The notes below the pieces were generated by a model. That model ran no database searches. It saw nothing but the letters and a program-made list of their open reading frames with translations, and was not told the DNA's origin. DNA of 64,000 bases from Schistocerca nitens (Eukaryota > Arthropoda > Insecta > Orthoptera > Acrididae): the NCBI RefSeq assembly GCF_023898315.1, contig NC_064619.1, positions 482,773,376 to 482,837,375 on the forward strand, read 5' to 3'. Positions within the stretch are counted from its first letter, which is position 1, and each line of letters begins with the position of its first letter. Shown here one piece after another: positions 10,830-23,200 of the stretch. The position numbers and the translations under genes are program-made.

Positions 10830-12156
10830 CTACTGACATCAAATGCGATACAATTGGACTGCATTTGTCAGTATGCTGGTTCACTTAGAATTGCATATAC
10901 ACTGCACACATATATGCCAATCGACAATATTAACTTTCTCACAAATACGCATGCCTTTATACCGATTTCCAATCCTGGAGAATGTTGGAGACCACTTACA
11001 GTTACTTGCAACGGTTGTTAATAGAGTATGTGTAACTTATTTCAATGGTGTGTTCTAAAAATCCTCCCAATTATTTTGCAAACACTCCACTTAACAGAAC
11101 TTGAAGTGAATTATAACGTAAAATGGTACCCTTGCATGTGGCGACACAAAGGCTCATAATTTCCTCGCATTTCGTAGCGGGAAAGCTGGTCTATAGGACG
11201 GAGTGGTATCTTTTCAATCTGTTGTATTAAAGATTCAGTCTTATCAGTCTTTCTTTCATTTTAAATGGTGTATTGTCTTGGTGGAAGATGTATCTCGAGA
11301 ATAAGTAATTTCGTGATCTTTTTCTAGAATTTCAATTCATGTTGCATTACATTGTGAATCAATGCAGTTCTTGTGATTTATCTGAGCTATTTTGAATACA
11401 ATATATAAGAATTTTGCAACGTTTCTCTAAATTATTTTTCCATGTAAGTCATTCATTTATTATTGTATGTAAAATACTTCCATGCTGTCGTGTTGCCACC
11501 TTGTATAGACTAGTTGCTACAGTGTACATCACGTCAGTTATCAGTCATTGTATGAATAGTTACATTATTCAGTCCCACAATACTATTGCAGTTCATTAAT
11601 AATTCCTTACATGAATCAAATTAAGAATGAAGAAAGGGAGGTAGGTCACTGGATACTGTTTTAGAACGCTATTGACTTTAGTAGGGCATGTATTGCGATT
11701 TTCCGTGGTACGGAGATATTTTGTGAGGGGCTCTCTATTTAAAGTGCTATGTGAAGAATTTTTTTATTAAATTATACACTTGTCTCAGTGGTTTAATGAA
11801 GGATTTGACTACTTATCCTTTTCGAGTCAATTCGATGATTACAGATACAAGGACCAGTTTTTGGCTATAAGCTGAAAGTGTACACATTATATTAATTTTG
11901 GAAACGTTTCTGATGAGTGCTTATCTACCATTGAGTGTTAGAATGTATAGCTATGCATAGTCATCAGTCATAACGAGACATTTACCAGAAGATGAGGAAG
12001 ACTGCTTCGCTTCTGAAAGCCTCCTCCTTTCTCGAGAAGTTGTGTGAAGATTAAAACTCCAAAGACCACGAAAGAGGCCAGAGACTGACCCACAAGCAAC
12101 AAGCCGCCAAAACCCTCTCGACAGCATGTACGAGTCTTTATCTCTTACTGGCAATA
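10830..12156. other. AT-rich spacer
   Basis: Low-complexity, T-rich sequence with only short frames. No repeat family or domain is recognised. Confidence 0.4.
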
Positions 12157-12165
12157 GGTTTGATG

Positions 12166-12342
12166 GCGAAAAAAATGGTTCAAATGGCTCTGAGCACTAT
12201 AGGACTTAACTTTTGAGGTCATCAGTCCCCCAGAACTTAGAACTAAAACCTAACTAACCTAAGGACATCACACACATCAATGCCCGAGCAGGATTCGAAC
12301 CTGCGACCGTAGCGGTCGCGCGGCTCAAGACTGTAGCGCCTT
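12166..12342 (-). mobile_element. SINE family A, 5'-truncated
   Basis: Lacks the last ~25 bp of the head (stops at GTAGCGCC) but keeps the B-box. Target duplication GGTTTGATG is at 12157-12165 and 12343-12351. The truncation at the 5' end with an intact duplication fits incomplete reverse transcription. Confidence 0.92.
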
Positions 12343-12429
12343 GGTTTGATGAGATTTCAGGTTTCTTCACACATGTTGTAACCTCGACATGCCTTTTTCA
12401 GATAACGAATTTTTTAAACGACTGACACT

Positions 12430-13445
12430 GTCACAATGGGTAATCCCCTGTCGCTCTTGGTGGAACATTTATGTAAGGAGGAGCTGAAGGAAAAGGCGCT
12501 GGGATCTGCTAGTTTGAAACTGACAGTGTTTTGGAGCTATGTTGACGACACGTCTGAAGTGGTGAAGATCAATTATAAGAATACTTAAATCACCTGAATT
12601 CCATCCATGGACATAAATTCCGTTCATGGATTAATCCAATTTCTAATGGGAAACCGAAAGGAGGGTGCCTTACATTTTTTTTTATGTTTTGGTTCGTTGC
12701 AAGATGATGGCACCTTGGGGCATGCGGTTTATCGGAAGCCAACGCGTATGAATTTATATTTACGTGAAAATAGCTGCCACTATCCTTTCCAGGCGATTAG
12801 TGTGCTCAGAACTGTTGTTAACTGGCACATATTACAGCCGAAGAGAGGCTTCTGCAAGATGAGCCTCTAAACATTTTTTGAAGCAAACGGGTATTCTCCA
12901 CAGATACCCAAGTCGCTACGAATGAAACCTATGGTGACTATAAGGAATTCGGAAGAAGCAGAAAGACAAACCCATGGCTTTCCTGCCATATGTGGTAAGC
13001 CTGTAGTTGAAAATAAGACGTATCACCACCAGGCACAAAGTGAAAAAGATTTTTAGCTCTGCACCGAAGACAGCCACACTTTTGGGTTCCGTTAAAGATA
13101 ACTCGTTGCTCCACGAAGCTGGGGCTTACAAGATCATGTGTGAGTGTGGCCTTTCGTTCAACGGACAGATTATTTATAGAGTCGGTCAAAGACGCACAGT
13201 ATACCATAAATACATTCAGCTGTTACAGCCCAATAAATCCGGTTCTGCAGAGCACTGTATCGACAGCAGTCACCCTGTGCTGTGTGAATATGTTAACATT
13301 ATAATGTCGACTTCAACTTTGTGGGACTCGGTGTGAAAGAAGCAGGTGAAATTTGTTTGTCGGAGAATTTAATTATTCGAGATATCGGTTTCAGCTTGGA
13401 CAAATCATGGAATCCGGCAACCGCTTTAATAAACTTGCAAAGACA
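12430..13445 (+). pseudogene. Penelope-like element: RT C-terminus plus GIY-YIG endonuclease
   Basis: Near 12436 the frame reads MGNPLSLLVEHLCKEELKEKAL, then WSYVDDTSE: the YVDD box is the RT active site. YRKPTRMNLYL (about 12735-12770) is the conserved PLE motif after the thumb. At 13007-13336 a GIY-YIG-like nuclease follows: GAYKIMCECG, then SGSAEHCIDSSHPV, and SLDKSWNPAT at 13390-13425. The canonical YIGQT is FNGQI here and frames shift at least twice, so it is inactive. PLEs copy themselves into the genome using RT joined to a GIY-YIG nuclease. Everything 5' of the palm is missing. A family A SINE lies on each side. Confidence 0.85.
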
Positions 13446-13559
13446 TCGCCACAGTACAGCTCATAACGATACATCGACTTTCCAGCATGGATTGACCGCG
13501 TAACCACAGGTTCAATCCATGTGGCCGATCTACGTCTCTGGCGCTTATGTGTCTGTGGG

Positions 13560-13761
13560 GCCGGCCGATGTGGCCGAGCGGTTCTAGGCGCTTCAGTCTG
13601 GAACCGAGCGACCGCTACGATCGCAGGTTCGAATCCTGCCTCGGGCATGGATGTGTGTGATGTCCTTAGGTTAGTTAGGTTTAAGTAGTTCTAAGTCCTA
13701 GGGGACTGATGACCTCAGATGTTAAGTCCCATAGTGCTCAGAGCCATTTGAACCATTTTTG
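13560..13761 (+). mobile_element. SINE family A, full length
   Basis: Head GATGTGGCCGAGCGGTTC, B-box GGTTCGAATCC and tail to CCATTTTT. Perfect 11-bp target duplication GTGTCTGTGGG at 13549-13559 and 13762-13772. Confidence 0.96.
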
Positions 13762-13772
13762 GTGTCTGTGGG

Positions 13773-15163
13773 TGCGTGCGCAGCGGCGTGGTCCGCGGTT
13801 TTAAAAGGACCCAGCAAATGCTGTAGCGTTAGTGTCTCGGCTCACTTTTAAGTTGGACGAAATATTACTAGAAAGATTTGAATTTATGCGGCTGCACGCC
13901 TGAAATTTAATGGATCGCTTCATTAATAATCTATGATCATATCGCGTTTTAGGTTTTGGACAGGTGGGGTTATCTTCGGCGATACATTTCGGTGGGTCGA
14001 TGGTGTAATGCTGGTAATGCTCAACTGAACATGCAACACAGCAATGCTACGATCTTACAACAAGTGAACGTAAAATAATATCAGTGTCCAAGTTCTAATA
14101 CTTGTTTCATTCGCCGAGCTGTCCAAGTAATAGACCTCGATCTTAGCAAGTAAACGATGCTTAACATTTCTGTTTCAGATCTCCGTTAAATGCACTAAAG
14201 AAGAGGTATCATTTCTGTGCGGTCATTAGTTGCAATTATTAAAAGATTGACATATGGAGCATTAATGTTCCACAATAATATGTCCTGTTATCGAAGCTGT
14301 TATTTTTAATGGCTCAATGTACTTCCTCGAGGACGTTAGAAGGCTCTTGGAAATAGAAAGGTAGTGAGATATGTTCCCGTTTGCAGAAAAGACTATTCAC
14401 ATAGCATTAATTTGTTCTGTTATCCGATGTGTAAACAGCGGTAGAGACCAAAAAGCACTGTGACAACCTCTGCAGGGATCTCATTTAGCTTTCATCCCAT
14501 CTCTTTTTTTAACGAAAAGTCTCAGATCGTGGAGATATGCATCTTAAAGTGATTGTAGCACAGGAATCCGACTTGCCAGAACGCATAGCGTCACCCATTT
14601 CCCCACGCCCCTCGCATACATAGCATTACTGTTTCAAGATATTGTTTGAATTGTTGCAACAGACTATGAAACGTCAGTCAGATACATGCTACGTGTTTTA
14701 TAAGAATTTACGTGTTCGCCGTAAATATTTTGAGCAGTATTTCCTAGTAAGAGGTGAATAGAATTTGCCAGAGAGATTCCGCTTTTTTCTCGCTTTGTCT
14801 GCTGTAACATTGCTACGTAATAAATTCACATATCTTCTAACAACAGAAATGTGGAGAGGTACTCAATTTTTTGTATAGCAAGTCGTACTGTTTCACCAGT
14901 AATCGAAATAGACAGTTTGACCCTTGAATTCTTCAAATGAAATATTTGATCCACCTGTCTATAATCACCAAAAAGATATTTAAGTTTCTCGGAAGCGCTA
15001 AGCTAGATAAATGTGTTCGAGAGCGCACATATCATGCCACTACATCGCTACTTACCAACGCTGTCATTTTCCGTTGTGTTCTGGCTTTGTACGCATCGCC
15101 ATGGCATTTTCTCCACTTACCTGAAACAAAATGAAATATATATCACTCAGTATGGAAAGTAAG

Positions 15164-15203
<40 letters not shown>

Positions 15204-15409
15204 GGTATTAGCTATTCTTATTTTGATACAATTACGATAGGGGGGCAGGACTATGTTGTGCTTCGTTGTCTGTGTTAAAATATAGTTGGTGCCACGGAGT
15301 CTACGCAATGTGAAAAGAACTTACAGTAAGGCAGTATCATCAAATGACGTCATAACAATAGCACTTCGCACCATGACATCCTTCAGCAGAGTACACATAT
15401 GCAGGATGA
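13773..15409. other. Unannotated spacer with a CA microsatellite
   Basis: No coding or repeat family recognised apart from the AC tract at 15165-15202. Confidence 0.4.
15165..15202. repeat. (AC)n microsatellite
   Basis: About 19 uninterrupted AC units. Confidence 0.97.
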
Positions 15410-15930
15410 GTCTGTGATGACGTTAGAAACTTTCAGGTATGATGGTGAAGAGTAAATGTATCAATTTGACATAAGAGACTGTTTCGGAAACAACCCAGCC
15501 GATAGTTCTGATACTTCTGACAGTGGACCTCTTCTAATGCAAGCTCTTTGCTTTCCATATTTTGGGAGAAGGTAGTATGGACCAAAACAAGAAAAAACTT
15601 GGGCTCTAAAGTGCATACCTTAAGATCTATGAGGACCTGTTCATCTTTCCTACTGTGAAACACATCTATTGAGCAAGTTCCCATAGCTCTTAAGGTATGC
15701 CTTTTGGGTCCGAATTTTACTTGGCAATTTTGTTCTAATTTTGGTCCATAGTACCTCCTCCGAAAATATTGGAAAGCAAAGAGCTTGCAGTAGCAGACGT
15801 CCACTGTCAAAGGTAGCAGAACGATTTTCACTCGTAATTTCGAGTTGCTCCCGAACCACGGTCCCTTACCTCAAATTGATACATTTTCTCTTCTCCACTG
15901 CCCCCTGAAAGTTTGTAACGTCATCACGAA
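15410..15930. mobile_element. Foldback (hairpin) element 1
   Basis: Two arms of roughly 230-240 bp are inverted copies with scattered mismatches and a very short loop near 15640-15670. Matched blocks include GTGATGACGTTA at the ends (15416 and its complement near 15921), AATGTATCAATTTGA, GACAGTGGAC, GCAAGCTCTTTGCTTTCC, TATGGACCAAAA and ACCTTAAGA. No transposase, so non-autonomous. No clear target duplication was found. Transcripts across it would form a long hairpin. Confidence 0.88.
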
Positions 15931-16084
15931 ATAACCTTGTGTAACAAGCATAGCACATAATTGACAAGTGTTCCGAATTACTAAATTTTAATCTGTCGTC
16001 GATCCATTATCTATTTGTTTCAAGTAGTGATCGGAGATGAGTTTCTTTTCTGGTATCTACACCGCGTTTGTTCATCGTCGCCTA

Positions 16085-17215
16085 CGTTTTTCCCTAATCA
16101 ACCAGAACAATGAAAAAGAAAGTTGAGGATCTGTTAGATGAGGATCATTTATCTTTAGGAATGGTAAAGATATCAGAGAGGAGTTCTGACGTCGTGCTTG
16201 ATAATGGGAGCACGAATGAAGAAAAATTAAGACACGCTCATAGGATTTGTCGACCTCGAACAAGCGTTCGACAGTGTAAAATGGTGCGAGATGTTCGAAA
16301 TTCTGAGAAAAATAAGAGTAAGCTAAAGGGAAAGGCGGCCAATAAACAATATATACAGCAACCACGAGGGAATAATAAGACTGGGAGGCCAAGAACCATG
16401 TGCTCGGATTAAAAAGGGTATAAGACAGGACGCAGTGTTTGGCCCCTAATGTTTAATCAACACATCGAAGACGCAATAACGGAAACAAAAGCAAGTGTCA
16501 AGACTAAAATAAAAAATCGTTACTGTCCTCAGTAAAACTGAAAAAAGAATTAAAAGATCTGTTTAAATGAATGAACAGTCGGATGAGCACAGAACAAGGA
16601 CAGGGAGAAAACTGAAGAAAGACAAAAATAATGAGACGTAGTAGAAATAAGAACAGCAAGAAACGTAACATAAAAACTGGTGAACACGATTAGACGAATT
16701 TAAGGAAATCTGGTACTTCTGAAACAAAGTAATCCGTGAGGGGCGAAGCCAGTAGCACGTAAAAAGCAGACTACCCAAGACAAAGAGGACGTTACTGGCC
16801 AAGAGAAGTCTCCTGGTATAAAATATATTAATTTGAGGAACAAAATTTTCAGAATGAACGGTTTGAGTATAGCTTCGTACGGTGGAGAATCAATGACAGT
16901 GAGGAAACGGGTGCAGAAAGGAACCGAAGCATTTGAGTTGTGGTGGTACAGAAGAACACTGAATATCAGATGAAATGATAAGACAAGGAATGAAGTTGTT
17001 CTCCGCAGCATCGGCGAAGAAAAGACTATGTGGGAACAGTAACACGAAGAAGGACGGGATGGCAGGGAATGTTTTTAGACATCGTGGTTCTAGAGGAGCT
17101 GTAGAGGGTAAGGACTGTAGAGGAAGGAAGGGACTGGAATACATCCGACAAATAATAACGGACGTAGGGTGCAAGTGCACGTCTGAGACGAAGATCCTGT
17201 AATACGAGATTAGTT
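16085..17215 (+). pseudogene. LINE reverse transcriptase, degraded
   Basis: Non-LTR retrotransposon open reading frame in pieces. Around 16110-16145 is KKKVEDLLDEDHLSLG (usual IEDxLxEDQFGFR). Around 16240-16290 GFVDLEQAFDSVKWCEMFEI is RT motif A with catalytic Asp. IKKGIRQDAVFGPLMFN near 16412-16455 is the RQGCxLSPLLFN block, here with Cys lost. Near 17040-17190 NTKKDGMAGNVFRHRG and KDCRGRKGLEYIRQIITDVGCK match the post-RT segment of the same LINE family seen at 25931 and 57190. Several frameshifts; the YADD region is not recognisable. Confidence 0.85.
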
Positions 17216-18390
17216 GCGTGAAAGGTAATATTCCATTTATTTCGTAAACGGTTTAAGATATTTAAACGAAGTTTTCGGTAAATGATAGTAGGCAGAAGGG
17301 CAATTATTTTTGTTGTTTGTTTAATCCTCATATTTTGTGTACATACCGAGTTAGTAATGTTAGTATGTTTTTCTTAATGGAACGTTATACTTTTCCTCTT
17401 ATTGTTGAGGCTTTGAAAGGGCATCTCCAGGGACGTAATACTTGTTAATATTGGTGTTGAATCTCTCGGAACAATACCCCAGAAATACGCTGAAATCCAA
17501 TGCGGCCGGAATGTGTTACTGCAGTGTAAACATAACAGTTGGAGTTCTTACGCCAGATACCGTCGTTGCACAGAGTCTTTCGACCGTTCACTCGTCTCCA
17601 CAAAAACTGTGCACTGGAGCTTCAGTACATACACACACATAAATATTTAAGGTTGAAGAACAATCAGTATTTCTTTGTATTTCTTTATTTCGACCGGTTT
17701 CCGCCTTATTAGACCACTGTCACGAAACAACTGACTAGCGTCTGCAAGAGACAGCATTCATAGGAAACCAGACACTGGAAACTAAGAAACTGTCAAGACA
17801 CAAATCTTTGGTCGTGACATTACGTGGTAAAAGTCAAATCGAACACTCATGACTCATTTTATGCGCCAAAGATAAAATTTGCAAATGGATGGTATCAAAC
17901 ACAGTACATAATGAAAACACACAGTATTAAAGCATACAAGTTGTATGAATGTAATCCTGGAAGTTCCGAGGTAAAAGCAAAATAAGGTATATTACAACTC
18001 TGTCGTGGTACAAGTTACTGAAGATAAATGTGATCATAGGGAGTGAAGTGTGGAAAAGCCTGGCTGATTGACTCGATAATGTGAGCTTAAGAGTGGAGAC
18101 CTACTCAGGTGGAACTTCTCCTTTAGACTCGGAGCGAAATGCTTACTTATCGCAAATTCTGCTAATGTTATGCTCGTGCTCAGTCTGTTGTAGCCCTGCC
18201 TGTTTGACAGTCAATGGATGTGATTTTATAAAGAGCACTTTACTTAATAAAACAGAAATAGTTTTCCTAGTCCCCTCATGACACGAAGAAGTTGGCGTGT
18301 AGTGCCATTCACAACAATCGCGGCTGACGCCGTACGTGTGCCGCATGAAGTAGGATCAAGAATAAGTAGCGTGGTCCTATCTACTTGCTG
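17216..18390. other. Unannotated spacer with one hammerhead-like module
   Basis: No coding family recognised. The ACCGGTTTC module near 17690 is listed separately. Confidence 0.4.
17686..17736 (-). ncRNA. Hammerhead-like module, solitary
   Basis: On the minus strand: a CAGTGGT that replaces CTGANGA, then GGTC-loop-GGCG as a degraded stem II, then GAAA (complement of 17698-17701) running into the palindrome ACCGGT (17693-17698), then C as the nucleotide before the predicted cut, and GAAATAAAG. A TTTC upstream can pair with the following GAAA as part of stem I. The first core strand is mutated, so this copy is probably inactive. Confidence 0.4.
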
Positions 18391-19324
18391 TATACATGGT
18401 GTCGCAGAAATGTTGCGACAAACTTCGAGGGTTTAAGAGGGTGTCTTGAGGAACAAATTGAAGGTAGAAGCCCGTATGTGGAAACTTCATCCAACGACAC
18501 GCCAGAGCATCCAAGTTACATTCGCCGGCGATTGCCACTAGGCCACCGCTTCGGTAGTAGAAGTAACTTTGTACGCTGACGGACCATAGGCAGAACGCGT
18601 CGCAATATTGTTTGCTATTCAGTGACTGCGACTGATTGTCACGATCGCCGTTCTAGAAATTGAGCTATCTGCTGCGTAGGCAGACGTTCTCTGCTACGAA
18701 TGTGACGCTCTGTTGTCTTGGTGGATGCTAATTTCGGTCACAGGTTTCCATCCGCAGTTTATTTTTCTCCTACAACCCTCTAAAATCTCCAATGTTTTTC
18801 GGTATACAGGAGAAAAACAAACTACAGATGGAAATCCATATCCGAAACCGTCTTCCACCAAGGCAACAGAGCATCGCGTTCTAGGAGACACGGCCCGTCT
18901 ACGCAGCAACTATCTCCATCTGCTCCGCTGGCGATCATATCAAGCAGTCGTCTGCAGAACAGGTGACACAGTGGTAGGCGCCGACGGCTGTAACTTCGAC
19001 GCTCTGTAGAGTGGTTGGATGATGTTTCCGAGCACGTGTTCCCATCCTCGATTTGCACAAGATACCTTCTGCACCAAATGGTTCAAATGGCTCTGAGCAC
19101 TATGGGACTTAACATCTGATGGCATCACTCCCCTAGACTTAGAATTACTTGGACCTAACTAACCCAAGGACATCACACACATCCATGCCCGAGGCAGGAT
19201 TCGAACCTGCGACCGTAGCAGTAGCGCGGTTCCGGACTGAAGCGCCTAAAACTGCTCATCCACAACGGCCGGCCCTTCTGCAACAGCTCAAAGTTTGTAG
19301 CAACATTTCTGGGACACCCAGCAT
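18391..19324. mobile_element. Foldback element 2 with a SINE in its right arm
   Basis: A large imperfect palindrome centred near 18787. Arms share GGTGTCGCAGAAATGTTG (left end) against GGTGTCCCAGAAATGTTG (right, complement), then AACATCATCCAA-like, GAAGTTACA, CTCTGTTG(C/T)CTTGGTGGA and TTTCCATC blocks up to a short loop. Without the SINE at 19074-19273 each arm is about 360 bp. No transposase inside. Confidence 0.9.
19074..19273 (-). mobile_element. SINE family A inserted in foldback element 2
   Basis: Full length, of the subfamily with GTAGCAGTAGCGCGG and GACTGAAGCGCC. Target duplication CCTTCTGCA at 19065-19073 and 19274-19282. Confidence 0.95.
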
Positions 19325-20387
19325 AACGGCGGATCCTGCCGTAAGAGCTACACTTCGCGGTGTTTACATCGCAAGAGCCGGTTCCCGCCGCCTTGCTTTC
19401 AGCCCGTGTCGTATAGGCTCCAACGTCAACATTAACGAAAGAGATATCACCGTATATATCTTTTCATGAACTTTCGATTGCTGTTGAAGGGAGCGGGCGG
19501 GAGGGGGGGGGGGATATGGAAATACTCTGATAAATGCATGCTTGGGCATAATTGCATGTGTAAACGGCTCCTGCGCATTGTTCTCAATACGTTGCAAGCG
19601 TCAGTCATGGTCCGAACAGTGTTCCGCATAGTTGCGAGTGCATTATGTCAGGGCTCAGTGCATGCAAATCGTTAGTGCTCATACAGTAAGCATCGTAACC
19701 ACGGTAGCCTAAGTGTTCGGTATTTCAAAAGGCACCGTATCGAAGATTTGTGGTGCAGTATCGACAGCATCTCCGGTGCACCGCGTGTCGCTCACAGCTA
19801 GGAGAGAGGTGGTGTCACACATACAAGCCACCAGAAGACGCGGGACTGACATGACCTCACTCTACACAGCTCTGACTGCCTGACGTATCCTTTTAAGCAA
19901 CGGAAATTTGGACTTTGCACCACATCAAAGTGCATCTACAGACTTAGGTAAATTAGTGTGGAACACCGCAGTGAGGATTATTACACGGAAATAGTACAAT
20001 GCTACTCACTGTTATTAATATTCAGAGACTTTATAACAGTATCAGCATTCAACACTATTCTGTTGCTATCAAGAACATTACTATCATCTGTACTCGTATA
20101 CAATGCAAAAACAGGGAACTGCAGGGTGAGGCGGGATTCCAAATGCGTGTAACACGATAAAATGATGCCGAAGTCATAAACCCAGGCCCATGGTGCAAAT
20201 GAAAGAAAGTCGTTTGTTCGGGTGAGTCTTGCTACACACTGTTTTTTAATATTTGGCAGCGATTAGATTCCGGGAGTGAAACGGCGAGGATTCGGTGAAG
20301 ATTCTGGTAGCCATATCGTGATACTGAGCCCCGTGGTTACTTTACAAGGTCGTGTCACGACCGCGAACTTTTTTCCAGGCGACTGTA
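19325..20387. other. Spacer with a possible Tc1 helix-turn-helix scrap
   Basis: Around 19710-19830 a plus-strand frame reads VFGISKGTVSKICGAVSTA, which resembles the helix-turn-helix of Tc1-like transposases (GISRGTVSKV). It is followed by TARREVVSHIQATRRRGT. The match is short and I cannot extend it. A G-run is at 19491-19513. The remainder is unrecognised. Confidence 0.35.
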
Positions 20388-20446
20388 GTTCTGTCTAGGG
20401 GACTGATGACCTCAGATGTTAAGTCCCATAGTGTTTAGAGCCATTT
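20388..20446 (+). mobile_element. SINE family A, 3' fragment
   Basis: Only the tail remains: CTAGGGGACTGATGACCTC through TAGAGCCATTTTTG. It abuts the left end of foldback element 3. Confidence 0.88.
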
Positions 20447-20451
20447 TTGTT

Positions 20452-21466
20452 TATACATGGAGAAATGTGTGGTAAACACTGTGATGCCTTATAACATATT
20501 TATTCACAACCGGTTTCAATCATTGATCATCTCTACAATGCTGGCACGAAAATGGAGAGAAAGTGAAAACTGTGAATATCAACACAAATTCCATTTTCAT
20601 GAGAATTATTAGCCAGAAAAATTAATTGTACTTACGAGAAATATTGTGACAACTTCACGTGTCATACATGCGCTATTTAACCAGAAAGGATACCATAGCT
20701 GACTTGCGAACATCAGAAGCTTGGCCGGCCGCGGTGGTCTCGCGGTTCTAGGCGCGCAGTCCGGAACCGTGTGACTGCTACGGTCGCAGGTTCGAATCCT
20801 GCCTCGGGAATGGATGTGTGTGATGTCCTTAGGTTAGTTAGGTTTAAGTAGTTATAAGTTCTAGGGGACTGATGACCACAGCAGTTGAGTCCCATAGTGC
20901 TCAGAGCCATTTGAACCATCAGAAGCTTGACGCCATAATACCGGATTAAGCAAATACGAAACATTGAAAAACGAAACCATGTGACAGCAGTAAGAGCACA
21001 GCATCATGGCTCTGGTACAACAGCCAGTGGTTTAATACACAAGTTTTGATCGAAGAAGCTTTGACTGTGGTTTCTTTGATTAACACTTTCGTGTTAACGT
21101 AATCGATGTGGTTGTGCCTAAGCAATGACGCTGTGCACTTGCTGCTGTCACATTGCTTCATTTTTCCATGTTTTGTGTTTCTTTATTCCGGTATTACCTT
21201 TTTCTGATGTTTTCAAGTCAGCTATGGCATCTTTTCTGGTTAAACAGAATATATGACATGTGAAGTTGTCACGATATTTTCCGTAAGTACAGTTAATTTT
21301 TCCGACTAATAATTCTCATGAAAATGGAATTTGGGTTGATATTCACAGTGTTCACTTTGTTTCCATTTTTGTGCCAGCAGTGTCAAGATGATCAATTATC
21401 ATAACCGGTTGTGAATAAATATATTGTATGACAGCATAGTGTTTACCCTAAATTTCACCAAGTATT
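20452..21466. mobile_element. Foldback element 3 with terminal hammerhead-like modules and a SINE
   Basis: Arms match from the outer ends inward: GGTAAACACT, ATATTTATTCACAACCGGTT, TTCCATTTTCATGAGAATTA, GTGACAACTTCAC, ACCAGAAA, CATAGCTGACTTG and GTGACAGCAG. After the SINE at 20724-20916 is removed, each arm is about 350 bp with a loop of roughly 110 bp near 21010-21120. The two ends each carry the module ACCGGTT-next-to-GATCATC (20509-20545 minus, 21381-21410 plus). No coding sequence. Confidence 0.92.
20724..20916 (+). mobile_element. SINE family A inserted in foldback element 3
   Basis: Full head and tail, B-box GGTTCGAATCC, 13-bp target duplication CATCAGAAGCTTG at 20711-20723 and 20917-20929. 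There is no A/T tail between the end of the SINE and the duplication. The SINE post-dates the palindrome, since only one arm has it. Confidence 0.96.
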
Positions 21467-22635
21467 ACTGGCAAGGATTGTGTGACAGTTCTGGCTGATT
21501 TCCATACCATGGTACAATATTTGACCCCCAGTGGTGGTGGTGCCTTCAAAGATGACAGGGCACTTTCCACACAGCTTGCATTGTCCAGGACTGATTCTGT
21601 GAGCACGAGGATGAACTACCCCATTTTCCCCGGTCACCGCAATCTCCGGATCAGAATATTGTTGAACCTTTGCGGTATACTTTGGGGAGAAAGGTGCTTA
21701 ATCGTTGTTTATCTCCACCATCGATACCTGAACTCCCCACTACTTTGTTAGAAGTACATTATAAGATTCCCTTTAAAACTATACAGTTGGTGTATTAACC
21801 CATTCTGGGACGGTCAGAAGCTGTTTTAAATACCAACGGTTATCCTAATCTGTATTATGCATGGCAATGTGTTATGATTTTGTTGTTTGCATATTTTTGT
21901 CCACTCCGTGTATAAAAGATCTTTCAGTATCTCGGTTGATACAGCTGTTGATGATACTGATCATCAAACGAAAGGGCGTGCTCTACTGCGTACAGTTATG
22001 TACCGAAAATCTCGTTCTGATATCTTGAAGCGTTCACAAAGTGTTAGAGACTCACTGTTAATGAGGCACATGTCTGAAAGCACTGTCAGGAGAGTGCACG
22101 TAGGAAGCGGTGACCTGGGATCGCGTACTGCAGTAGCGCGGGAGTCTCGCATCGCGAGCCGAAGTACGGGGACTGATCACAGGCCACGTGAGGGGCGGCC
22201 AGGTCCCAATTGCCTGCGTGGGCGCGATGGCCGATAACGAGCGACCATTACCTAGGCCAGTGCGCGCGCTCCGGGCCATCTATCAAGGCAGCCGGCCGGC
22301 GAATCAGACGGCAGGACAGACACGGGGGAAAACCCCGATACCGCACCGAGCTTATCCGTCCCCCTGTCACGCTGTAATTTTCTCACCTGCGTCCAGTCCC
22401 CCTCGGGCACATGGAGCTGGAGGCCTATACTGATCCTGTGATTATTTCACGGTTCGTATTTGATGTCTCTCGCTGCTCCTCTGATTGGTACTAATACAAC
22501 ACGCTGAGAACAGGTGAGGTGTGGGAACAGTCATGCCAAAGTGCTGACCAGCTTAACCGAGCCGTACTTGTAACTCCGATAACTTTCTAAGTGTGGGCGA
22601 TTGATTTTTCGACGGATCGGTATGTACTTCCGTTG
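21467..22635. other. Spacer with a GC/CpG-rich core
   Basis: The stretch 22080-22420 is GC-rich, with GGCCAGTGCGCGCGCTCCGG and nearby CGGCCGGCG words. The longest frame, 21887-22237 plus (116 residues), has no recognisable domain. No gene called. Confidence 0.35.
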
Positions 22636-23200
22636 GATTCCCAAAACACTGGCCGTGTGAAGTCCAAATCTCGCTTTCCTCTCATGTCATCCAGAAAGCC
22701 ATCAATGTAATCAGGTGTATGCAATGTTCTTGATTTTCGAAACCCATTTGACACCAAGAGCTGCGCACGAAAGTTTGATAGTATGGGACATCAAGAGAAA
22801 TATGTGACTGCTGTGAGGAAACATCACGTTACCTCGAATGGAGATTCATTGACAGGCGTAGGAGTAACTTCGGATGTTCCTAGAGAAGTGTGCTTTTCAT
22901 GTTGTATATTAATGATTTTGCAGACAATATTAATAGCGACCTGAGGCTATACACTTGTGATGTGGTTATCTACACTACTGGCTATTAAAATTGCTACACC
23001 ACGAAGATGACGTGCTACAGACGCGAAATTTAACCGACAGCAAGAAGATGCTGTGATATGCTAATGATTAGCTTTTCAGAGCATTCACACAAGGTTGACG
23101 CCGGTGGCGACACCTACAACTTACTGACATGAGGAAAATTTCCAACCGTTTCCTCATACACAAACAGCAGTTGACTGGCGTTGCCTGGTGAAACGTTGTT

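Noticed and set aside
19700..19880. Full Tc1 element around the VFGISKGTVSKICG motif
   Set aside because: Only the helix-turn-helix-like stretch is visible; no catalytic domain or terminal repeats, so only mentioned within the spacer.
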